A program made the translations under genes and the position numbers. Shown here piece by piece: positions 49,484 to 57,893 of a stretch of 64,000 bases of DNA. Each line of letters starts with the position of its first letter. The stretch's first letter is position 1. Source of the DNA: an uncultured Alphaproteobacteria bacterium (lineage in GTDB: Bacteria; Pseudomonadota; Alphaproteobacteria; HIMB59; GCA-002718135); NCBI GenBank assembly GCA_902576125.1, contig CACGUF010000001.1, forward strand, positions 1-64,000, given 5' to 3'. The notes under the pieces were generated by a model. That model did not search any database and had not been told where the DNA came from. It worked only from the letters and a program-made list of their open reading frames with translations.

Positions 49484-50899
49484 TTAATATAACCTTAGAT
49501 ATTCTTTGAGTTCCCAATCTGTAACAGCTTGATGATATCTTTCCCATTCATCATTTTTATATTGAACATAGGAATTTAACATCACTTTACCCATTACTTT
49601 TTCTGCAATTTTATTTTTTTGTAAAGCTTCAGTAGCTTGAAGTAAATTTCTTGGAAGACGTCTTATGCCAAGCTTTTTCATATCTTCAGGTTTTAAAGCG
49701 TAGAGATCAAAATCAGATGGTTTTCCAGGATCAGTTTTATTTTGAATACCATCTATTGCAGCTGATATAGTCATACCAAGTGCTAAGTAAACATTCATTG
49801 TTAAATCAGCCGCACGGTTTTCTATACAGTATCTATTTTGTGGTAATCGAAATTGTGCTGAGCGATTATTATGACCATACGTAATATTAGTTGGTGCCCA
49901 CGTATGAACTCCACCCTCAAAACCACCTACAGTCGGTACTAACCCATTATATGAATTTACTGTTGGACAAGTAATTGCAGTGATAGCTTCTGAATGTTCA
50001 AGCAATCCACCAACTGCATGCATTGCATCTTGTGACCATTTATCACCATCTTTAAAAACATTTGTATTTTTCTTTATGTCATTAAGTGAAAAATTTATAT
50101 GCCCTCCTGACCGCCAATCACCTATAGTTGGTTTTGGCATGAAGGTGACAAACATATCATGTTTTTTCGCTACTTCTTTTAAAAGTATTTTTAAAAATAC
50201 TAATCTATCTGCCATTTGTAGAAGATCAGTATAATGAAAATCTAATTCAAATTGAGAATAAGCACCTTCAGCAACAACATCGTGTAAGTCCCATCCTAAC
50301 TCACCTAATATATCCATCATTTCTTTTAAAAAATGCATTGAATCTAAAGAATATTCAACATCATAGCCAAATGCTTGTCTTCTTGGTTGAATGCCATGAG
50401 GAGGATCATTATCTATTGCCTTAACAGGCTCACCTTTTTCATTGTATTTCATTACAATGAACTCAGGCTCTATGCCTGCAAAACCTTGATACCCTTGTTC
50501 TTGTTTTTCTTGAATAATTTTTTTAAGAGCTTGTCTTGGACAAACATTGTAGGGAGCGCCTTCCCAAAACAAATCAGCAAATATTATTGCTGTTGTTTTA
50601 TCCCACGGACAAACATATACAGCATTAAGATCAGGAAGCATTATTTGATCAGGATCAGCTGGTGTTAATTCAGGAACAAAAGATACTGAATGAACTGCAA
50701 ATTGTGGACCTTTACCCATACATAAAGCTTCAAAATCACTCATAGGAACAGGTTTAGTTTTTGGTATCCCGTGCATATCAATCCAACTAGATAAAACATA
50801 TTTAACCCCTGCATCTTCAAGTCTTTTTTTGGTCGATGCTATTTCAGGTTTATTTCTTTCTATAGCCTCGCTTAAGCTTTCATAATAAATTTTGCTCAT
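49484..50899 (-). CDS. Glutamine synthetase-family ligase (type III / gamma-glutamyl-amide synthetase-like)
   Basis: GIEPEFIVM, AEGAYSQFELDFHY, RSGGHINFSL, NNRSAQFRLPQ motifs; diverged from GmaS and GlnT-like paralogs in the window. Confidence 0.84.
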   Translation of the reverse strand: MSKIYYESLSEAIERNKPEIASTKKRLEDAGVKYVLSSWIDMHGIPKTKPVPMSDFEALCMGKGPQFAVHSVSFVPELTPADPDQIMLPDLNAVYVCPWDKTTAIIFADLFWEGAPYNVCPRQALKKIIQEKQEQGYQGFAGIEPEFIVMKYNEKGEPVKAIDNDPPHGIQPRRQAFGYDVEYSLDSMHFLKEMMDILGELGWDLHDVVAEGAYSQFELDFHYTDLLQMADRLVFLKILLKEVAKKHDMFVTFMPKPTIGDWRSGGHINFSLNDIKKNTNVFKDGDKWSQDAMHAVGGLLEHSEAITAITCPTVNSYNGLVPTVGGFEGGVHTWAPTNITYGHNNRSAQFRLPQNRYCIENRAADLTMNVYLALGMTISAAIDGIQNKTDPGKPSDFDLYALKPEDMKKLGIRRLPRNLLQATEALQKNKIAEKVMGKVMLNSYVQYKNDEWERYHQAVTDWELKEYLRLY

Positions 50900-50921
50900 T
50901 AGTTATCCTTCCTATAATTTT

Positions 50922-51320
50922 TTATTCTATACCCATATCTTCAGGATCAATCCCTGGCACATGTGTAAGTCCAGCTTTCTTTTTCCAATCATGAGGATAG
51001 GCTGCGTAGAAAATCACACATGTTTCATCACATTCATATGCAATATGATTGTCTTTTGGTACATATAAAACGTCTCCTGGATTACAAACATATGATTCTC
51101 CATCACAAGTAAGTCTGAATGAACCTTTCATACAATAAATAATTTCATCACATGTTAAATCCCATGGTACTGATATTTTGTTTAGAAAATTTAAACCTCC
51201 ACACATGGTGTCACTGACTTTTGATGTTACAAAGGGCTTAATATAAGTTTGACCCGGCTCAAGTGTATGTAATCGGTGTTCTATATCTGAAAATTTGTAT
51301 AATTGAGGTTTGTTACCCAT
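50922..51320 (-). CDS. Cupin-domain protein (EutQ-like annotation possible)
   Basis: EIIYCMKGSFRLTCDGESYVCNPGDVLYVPKDNHIAYECDE. Confidence 0.8.
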   Translation of the reverse strand: MGNKPQLYKFSDIEHRLHTLEPGQTYIKPFVTSKVSDTMCGGLNFLNKISVPWDLTCDEIIYCMKGSFRLTCDGESYVCNPGDVLYVPKDNHIAYECDETCVIFYAAYPHDWKKKAGLTHVPGIDPEDMGIE

Positions 51321-51333
51321 GATCTACCTTTCT

Positions 51334-51756
51334 TTATGATGTTTGTATTTTTTCATTGAGTTCTACTTTGTAACCATCCGGATCTTCACAAAATGCTATT
51401 ACTCTAGTTCCGTGTTTCATTGGTCCTGGCGGTCTTGTAATTTTTATTCCTGCTGCTGATAAACTTTCACAGGCTTTGTATACATCTGGTGTTTCAACAC
51501 AAATGTGCCCCCAACCATTACCCTTTTCATAAGGTTCTGCTTGATCCCAATTATAAGTTAATTCTAGAGTTGGGTATTCTGTTTCTGGACCATAACCAAT
51601 AAAAGTATTTGTAAATTTTCCGTCTGGATAATCAGTTTTACGTAAAACTTTCATGCCTAATATGTCACAATAAAATTTTAATGATAATTCGAGATTTTGA
51701 ACACGCATCATAGTATGCGCTAGTCTAAAACCAGAGGAAATTTCATTATCTGTCAT
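51334..51756 (-). CDS. VOC/glyoxalase-family protein (lactoylglutathione lyase-like)
   Basis: HTMMRVQNLELSLKFYCDILGMKVLRKTDYPDGKFTNTFIGYG, VIAFCEDPDGYKVELNE. Confidence 0.88.
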   Translation of the reverse strand: MTDNEISSGFRLAHTMMRVQNLELSLKFYCDILGMKVLRKTDYPDGKFTNTFIGYGPETEYPTLELTYNWDQAEPYEKGNGWGHICVETPDVYKACESLSAAGIKITRPPGPMKHGTRVIAFCEDPDGYKVELNEKIQTS

Positions 51757-52840
51757 TTTTAACCTTTTTTTTATTTTTTTTTGTTTTGCCCATAGATTTA
51801 ATCATAATTTGTTGAAATGCGCGAACACTATTTTCCCAATGAGGGGATAATAATCCACCATTTTTAGAGACGGGGGACGATCTACCTAACTGAAGTCTCT
51901 CACATATCTCATGATCTTCTTTATGAACTTTCCACCAAAGATCCTTAACACTTTTGATTTGATTTTTTGTAAGGTTATTACCTTCAGTAGTATAAATAAT
52001 TCTTTTTTGATGAGTAATGCCAGGTTCAACTGGTAGATTTAAATGAACACCGATTTGTCCAGGATAATATGTCCCGATAATAAAATTTGGAAATAAAGAC
52101 AAATATTTTGAACTTACCGCCAAGCTGTCTGCAGAAGTATTTTCATTTTTTAAATCAACAGCACTTCCATAACATCTTCCATCAACTAAAGTATAATGAT
52201 CTTTAAGAGGTTGACTTGTAGTTGTTTTATGCACAAATTGAACGTGATAAGGCTCTATAAAATTTTCAATTAAAAATTTCCAATTTGTATACACTTTTCC
52301 AAAATCTAATGTTGCAACTTGTTTTATTTTTTTTAAATTAAAATCTTTAAGTTGCTTAATTAATGGTGAAGCATATTTTTCAAACGGCAATGCATTGTTA
52401 TTTAAATTGATAAAAATCCAATCATTCCAGATTTTAATTCTTATAGATTTTAATCCATTATTTTCATTTTTAAAACCTTTTGGTGTATGATTATTTGTTC
52501 CTCCAAAATGAGGTGCTCTAATGAGATTGCCATTTAAGTCATATAGCCATGCATGATATGGACAGCTTATATATTTTCCAAGATTCTTATTTTCATCAAC
52601 TAATTTTAAACATCGATGACTGCATACATTGTGGAAGGCGACAATTTCATTTTCATTATTTTTTAAAATTAGAATTGGTTTATGGGCAATAGTTAGAGTT
52701 ACAGCATCACCAACAGATTTTAGTTCATGAGCAAAACCAACGAACATCCAATTATCAGAAAATACTGTTTCGCCTTCTTTTATCCAAAAATTATTGTCAG
52801 TATAAGATTCTGATGGAAGTCCTCTAAAAATAGTACTCAA
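51746..52840 (-). CDS. Rieske [2Fe-2S] ring-hydroxylating-type oxygenase alpha subunit
   Basis: Rieske motif CSHRCLKLVDENKNLGKYISCPYHAW; mononuclear iron region NFIEPYHVQFVHK. Confidence 0.88.
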   Translation of the reverse strand: MSTIFRGLPSESYTDNNFWIKEGETVFSDNWMFVGFAHELKSVGDAVTLTIAHKPILILKNNENEIVAFHNVCSHRCLKLVDENKNLGKYISCPYHAWLYDLNGNLIRAPHFGGTNNHTPKGFKNENNGLKSIRIKIWNDWIFINLNNNALPFEKYASPLIKQLKDFNLKKIKQVATLDFGKVYTNWKFLIENFIEPYHVQFVHKTTTSQPLKDHYTLVDGRCYGSAVDLKNENTSADSLAVSSKYLSLFPNFIIGTYYPGQIGVHLNLPVEPGITHQKRIIYTTEGNNLTKNQIKSVKDLWWKVHKEDHEICERLQLGRSSPVSKNGGLLSPHWENSVRAFQQIMIKSMGKTKKNKKKVKNDR

Positions 52841-53052
52841 TTTATTCTCAAATGTTAAAAATTTTTATGATTAATTTTGAAAATCTTATCATTATCAACA
52901 AAAAAAAACTATAAAATTAGTGCATTTACTTAAATGTATTGCTGACTATATATTCAATTTCTCCACATCTACTTATGTAGCTCAAATATTAATGAATGCC
53001 ATTCTAAGCATTTTGAATTATAAAAAATAAATTTTAAAATATACAAAAATAT

Positions 53053-54147
53053 ATGACTAAAGCTGAAATAGATAAGAATAATTGCTTAGTTATTTATGAA
53101 GATCAATTTAGCAATTATCATTTACACCCTTTATGGCTACGTGAGAGAGTAACTGACCCTGAGTTTTTGGATAGTAATAATTATCAAAGGTTATATGAAC
53201 CATCTTTAATAACTCAAAATATAACAATCAAAAATTTTTCTATAGAGAAAGAAATTTTAAAAATAAAGTTCTCAGATGAGGTTGAAGGATCATTTTTATT
53301 AAATGTTTTAATAAATGAATTAAAGCAAAAGGATATAATTCCTGATAAAAAACCTTGGAAAAATGAATTTGAAAATTTACCGATTTATGATTTTAATTCT
53401 TTGAATGAAGCTAAAGTTTTTCTAGATTTACTTTCTGATTTTCAAGAATTAGGTTTTGTAATAGTTAAAAATACATCAACAGAAGAGGGGACAGTAATAA
53501 AATTTGCTGAAATGTTTGGTCCTGTTAGAACAACAAATTTTGGTAAGCATTTTGATGTGGTCTCAAAACCTGAAGCTAATGATTTAGCTTATACAAGTCT
53601 AGGCATTAAGGCTCACACAGATAATCCTTATAGAAAACCTATGCCAGGAATTCAAATACTACATTGTATATCTAATGAAGCAAAAGGTGGAGATTCATCC
53701 TTGGTTGATGGGTATGCAGTTGCCGAATATTTAAAGATAAATGAGCCAGAAATGTTTGAAATTCTAACAACTACAGATGTATTATTTAAATTTGTTGATA
53801 AGGATATTATTCTTGAGAATTATGGCAAGTTGATTGAACTTGATCATAATGGAAAATATTTACAAAGTAGATTTAGTGGTAGACTTGATTATGTTCCGTA
53901 TTTAGAACCATCACAATTGGAAAAATTTTATTCTGCTCGAAAAAAATTATTTCATTTATATGAATCAGAAGAGTTTGAGTTAAACTTTCGTTTAGATAGT
54001 GGTATGCTGATGATGTTTGATAACATCCGAGTTTTACATGGAAGAACTGAATATGATGTTAATACTGGTTTCAGACATCTGCAAGGTTGTTATATTGATC
54101 ACGACTCAACAGAGGGTAAGTTGAGAAGATTAAAGTCTAATTTGTAA
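53053..54147 (+). CDS. Fe(II)/2-oxoglutarate dioxygenase, gamma-butyrobetaine hydroxylase/TauD family
   Basis: LHPLWLRERV N-terminal motif, AHTDNPYRKPMPGIQILHC (HXD), LHGRTEYD distal His/Arg region. Confidence 0.83.
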   Translation: MTKAEIDKNNCLVIYEDQFSNYHLHPLWLRERVTDPEFLDSNNYQRLYEPSLITQNITIKNFSIEKEILKIKFSDEVEGSFLLNVLINELKQKDIIPDKKPWKNEFENLPIYDFNSLNEAKVFLDLLSDFQELGFVIVKNTSTEEGTVIKFAEMFGPVRTTNFGKHFDVVSKPEANDLAYTSLGIKAHTDNPYRKPMPGIQILHCISNEAKGGDSSLVDGYAVAEYLKINEPEMFEILTTTDVLFKFVDKDIILENYGKLIELDHNGKYLQSRFSGRLDYVPYLEPSQLEKFYSARKKLFHLYESEEFELNFRLDSGMLMMFDNIRVLHGRTEYDVNTGFRHLQGCYIDHDSTEGKLRRLKSNL

Positions 54148-54149
54148 AT

Positions 54150-55322
54150 TTATTTTATTATTGGAATTTCTTTCGGGGCTCTTTTAGTAATTAATTCAGC
54201 CCCATCTTTGTTAATTATAATATTCTCTTCATGTACAATCATTTTACCAGGGGCATATTCCAATCCAGGCTCAATAGTTAAAACCATATTTTCTTTTATT
54301 ACCGTTTTATCTTCACCTCGATGCGAGGGCGGTTCAGTTAATTGTAAGCCAAGTCCATGCCCTAATCTACCTACATTATTTCCTGCAATACTCACTTCAC
54401 TAATAACTTTATTCATTGCGTTAAATACATCAAAAGTAGTAGCTCCTGGAATTGCAGTATTAATGCCTATTTCTGTAGCTTTCCATAAAACTTCATATAC
54501 TTTTTCTACTTCACTACTAGCTTTTCCAAATGCAAAATTTCTATCAAAATCACAAAAATAACCATCGAATGTAGAGCCAGTATCTATAAAGAGAATATCG
54601 CCATCTTTTAATATGCGATTTGTTGGACCGCAGACAATTTGTGATACACCTCCTACACCAGATATACCTGGCATAAACGGAACACTGTCAGCTCCTCTAC
54701 TAAGCATATCAATTTTTAATTTATTAACTGCTTCTCTTTCAGTATCACCTATAGAAAGTTTTGAGGGCAGAGAATTATAAGCATCACTTGCAATCGAACA
54801 AATAAATTTAATTCTTTTAATTTCCTCTTCTGTTTTAATCATTCGGATATCCCAAATCGCATCAGAGCCATCAACAAGATTAGTATTAACTATTTCCTTT
54901 AATTTAAAAAGATCTCTAACAGGCATCCTTATAGCCATTTCTTTCCCAAACTCTGCTCCAATTTTACCAAAAGTTTTTTTAATATTTTCTAAAGTTGATT
55001 TTAATAAAGTAATCCCCTCATCTTCAGGTTGAGGTGAGGGCCAGGATTTGATTTCATCTAGCCATGTTTTTTGAAATTCAGACTCACCAATTTCTGGAAC
55101 AATTGCTATGGGTTTACCTGATAGAGGAACAATAACAAACCAAGGTCGTGTTGGGCTCTCCCAAAATTGAGAGTCATATCCAGTAAAGTATCTAATATTT
55201 TGTGGGGTAGTTAATAAGATACCATCTAACTGATAATTATGCATGATTTTTTGAGCTTGAATTAGCCGTTTTTCAAATTCTTTATTTGAAAAGCCTCTTT
55301 CATTATTGAGTTTAGTATTCAT
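54150..55322 (-). CDS. M24-family Xaa-Pro peptidase/creatinase-like hydrolase
   Basis: YFTGYDSQFWESP, LFIDTGSTFDGYFCDFDRNF, GHGLGLQLTEPPSH, LTIEPGLEYAPGKMIVHEEN metal-site motifs. Confidence 0.85.
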   Translation of the reverse strand: MNTKLNNERGFSNKEFEKRLIQAQKIMHNYQLDGILLTTPQNIRYFTGYDSQFWESPTRPWFVIVPLSGKPIAIVPEIGESEFQKTWLDEIKSWPSPQPEDEGITLLKSTLENIKKTFGKIGAEFGKEMAIRMPVRDLFKLKEIVNTNLVDGSDAIWDIRMIKTEEEIKRIKFICSIASDAYNSLPSKLSIGDTEREAVNKLKIDMLSRGADSVPFMPGISGVGGVSQIVCGPTNRILKDGDILFIDTGSTFDGYFCDFDRNFAFGKASSEVEKVYEVLWKATEIGINTAIPGATTFDVFNAMNKVISEVSIAGNNVGRLGHGLGLQLTEPPSHRGEDKTVIKENMVLTIEPGLEYAPGKMIVHEENIIINKDGAELITKRAPKEIPIIK

Positions 55323-55325
55323 TGG

Positions 55326-56801
55326 TTATCGAATGTTAAATGGATCACTTAAAGGTTCAGTTGAAGTGCTAATCCATGTAGTTTTTGTATTGGAATAATC
55401 TTTCATTACCTCTAATCCTGACTCTCTTCCATACCCGCTATTTTTAAAGCCACCAAATGGAGCAACTGGAGAAATTAATCGATAAGTATTAACAAATACA
55501 ATTCCTGCTTGAACAGCTTTTGAGACTCTCATTGCTATTCCATTATTTTCAGTAAAAATTCCTGCAGCAAGCCCAAAACTATTATCATTCATCAATTGAA
55601 TTGCATTTGCTTCATCTTTAAATCTCATTACAGATAAAACTGGACCAAATAATTCATTCTCTGCAACAGGCAAATTATGATTAGCACACTCAATTATTGT
55701 AGGCTCAAAATAATAACCATGTTTAAATTCACTAACCTTATTTCCTCCAGTAATTATTTTACCACCTTGTTCTATTGTTTGTTTAATCTTTTCTTCAATA
55801 TTTTGTAATTGGGTTAAAGTAGCGAGGGGTCCTAGTTGAGTTGTAGTTGATAAAGGGTCACCAATTCGAATTCCCTCAACTCTACTTTTTAATTCCTCTA
55901 AATATTCATTATAAATATCTTCTTGCAAATAAAGTCTGGAACCAGCAATACAACTTTGACCACTGGCTCCAAATATACTTGCCATAATTCCATTAATTGC
56001 ATTATCTTTACGAGCATCTTTAAAAACAACCACAGGACTTTTTCCACCAAGCTCTAGAGATATTTGCGATAAATTTTCTGCAGAGTTTCTAACAATATGT
56101 TTTGCTGTATTGACACCTCCTGTAAATGCTATTTTATTAATTTTTGGATGGGAAGTAAGCAACTTACTACAAGTATCTGCAAAACCAGTTATTATATTTA
56201 CAACACCTTTTGGTATTCCAACTTTATCAATAATTTTAGCAAATTCTAATAATGGAGTAGGGGCAATCTCTGATGCCTTAATAATAATAGTATTACCCAT
56301 TGCTAAAGCTGGAGCAAGTTTGACTGCAGTGAGAAACATTTGTGAGTTCCAAGGTATTATTGCAGCAACAACTCCAACTGGAACTCTGGTGGTGAATACA
56401 TGCATATCTTCTTTGTCTATTGGAAGCGTTGAGCCCTCAATTTTGTCGACTAATCCAGCATAGTAATAATAATATTCAGCGATATAATTTGCCTGCAATT
56501 TTGTTTCTTTAAATAATTTCCCAGTATCTTTTGTCTCAATCGTTCCAAGTAATTCTGCTTTTTCTTTAAGCTGATCTCCAATCGCTCTTAAATATTGTGC
56601 TCTTTTACTAGGAAGAATTTTTGACCATTCTCCATAAAATGCATTATGAGCTGATTCTACGGCTAAGTTTACTTCATACTCTTCTGCGAGGGAAATTTCT
56701 GCAAATTCCTTTTCAGTTGATGGATCAATAGACTTTAAAGATTTACCAGATTTACATTCTGTGAATTCTCCATTTATATAATTTTTAAATTTTTGCATCA
56801 A
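55326..56801 (-). CDS. Aldehyde dehydrogenase (betaine-aldehyde-dehydrogenase-like)
   Basis: IPWNSQMF, ELGGKSPVVV, GQSCIAGSRLYL, PFGGFKNSGYGRE. Confidence 0.9.
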   Translation of the reverse strand: MMQKFKNYINGEFTECKSGKSLKSIDPSTEKEFAEISLAEEYEVNLAVESAHNAFYGEWSKILPSKRAQYLRAIGDQLKEKAELLGTIETKDTGKLFKETKLQANYIAEYYYYYAGLVDKIEGSTLPIDKEDMHVFTTRVPVGVVAAIIPWNSQMFLTAVKLAPALAMGNTIIIKASEIAPTPLLEFAKIIDKVGIPKGVVNIITGFADTCSKLLTSHPKINKIAFTGGVNTAKHIVRNSAENLSQISLELGGKSPVVVFKDARKDNAINGIMASIFGASGQSCIAGSRLYLQEDIYNEYLEELKSRVEGIRIGDPLSTTTQLGPLATLTQLQNIEEKIKQTIEQGGKIITGGNKVSEFKHGYYFEPTIIECANHNLPVAENELFGPVLSVMRFKDEANAIQLMNDNSFGLAAGIFTENNGIAMRVSKAVQAGIVFVNTYRLISPVAPFGGFKNSGYGRESGLEVMKDYSNTKTTWISTSTEPLSDPFNIR

Positions 56802-57865
56802 ACCTCAAATATATTTTTATTATCATAATATTTGTGCATATTTTTTTGCCATTCATCATAGTTGTTTTTATGTATTAGCGAAACTGTAAATCCTCCAAAT
56901 CCTCCACCGGTTAATCTTGCTCCCTCTGCTCCAGATATTTTTGATCTTTCAACAATCAAATCAACATCTTCAGTTGAGGCTTCAAAATCTTTAGCATATG
57001 ATTGGTGGCTTTCATTCATTAACTTTCCAAATGATTTAATATCTTTATTTAATATATATTTCTTTGCTTCTAGGACCCTAGCATTTTCAGTAATCACATG
57101 TCTTGCTCTTTTTAAAATTAATTCATCATTTATTTTATTTTCATCAAATTGCTCTGGTTTAATTGAACCTAGATATTCTGCACCAAGATATTCTTCAGCT
57201 TTCTTAAGTTGGCTATATCTTTCATTATATGCGCTATCTCTAAGATTTCTTTGAACTGCAGAGTCAACTAAGCAAAAAACCCAATTATCTGGAAGGTCTA
57301 TCAATTCAAATTTCAAACTTAAACAATCTAAGAAGAAAGCTTTTCTATGAATGCCAATTGAGGAAACCATTTGATCCATGATCCCTCCTGAAACACCTAT
57401 ATAATCACGTTCAACTTTTTGCGCTAAGATTGCAATATGTTTTTCTGCGTATTCAGTTTTAAAAAAATTATTTAATGCTTTTAAAACAGCAACGCAAAGA
57501 GCTGATGAAGATGAAATACCGCGACCCATTGGAATAGTTGAGGATATAAAAATATTTAAATGAGTATTGGGTATATGTTTATTTTCATCGTAAAATACAA
57601 ATAAACAACCTTTTACATAGTCAGCCCATTCATTATTTTTTGACTTAATAAAGTCAGTAAAATTCATTTGTTCATTAAAATGCTCAGAATAAACTTGATA
57701 TTTTTTATTCTCATTTTTTGAGATTTGAATAGTTGTTTTGAAATTCAGAAGTGATGGTAAAACATAACCTCCTGTATAATCAGTATGTTCGCCAATTAAA
57801 TTAACTCTTGCATGTGCGCTGTTAACAACTGAAAAATCAGTATGAAATATATCTTTAAAACCCAT
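56798..57865 (-). CDS. galK: Galactokinase-family GHMP kinase
   Basis: ARVNLIGEHTDYTGGYVLP signature, IPMGRGISSSSALCVAVL, GARLTGGGFGGFTVSLI. Confidence 0.87.
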   Translation of the reverse strand: MGFKDIFHTDFSVVNSAHARVNLIGEHTDYTGGYVLPSLLNFKTTIQISKNENKKYQVYSEHFNEQMNFTDFIKSKNNEWADYVKGCLFVFYDENKHIPNTHLNIFISSTIPMGRGISSSSALCVAVLKALNNFFKTEYAEKHIAILAQKVERDYIGVSGGIMDQMVSSIGIHRKAFFLDCLSLKFELIDLPDNWVFCLVDSAVQRNLRDSAYNERYSQLKKAEEYLGAEYLGSIKPEQFDENKINDELILKRARHVITENARVLEAKKYILNKDIKSFGKLMNESHQSYAKDFEASTEDVDLIVERSKISGAEGARLTGGGFGGFTVSLIHKNNYDEWQKNMHKYYDNKNIFEV

Positions 57866-57893
57866 GATAAACTAAATATATAAATTATTGATA

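Noticed and set aside
51746-52840. Rieske protein as carnitine oxygenase CntA or glycine betaine GbcA
   Set aside because: Only general Rieske/iron motifs are visible; no CntB/GbcB reductase adjacent.
52841-53052. 211-nt intergenic region as an RNA element
   Set aside because: Only weak AT-rich inverted repeats; no recognised conserved blocks.
54150-55322. M24 protein as DMSP lyase DddP or ectoine hydrolase DoeA
   Set aside because: Family includes DddP, DoeA and creatinase, but I cannot assign a subtype from motifs alone.
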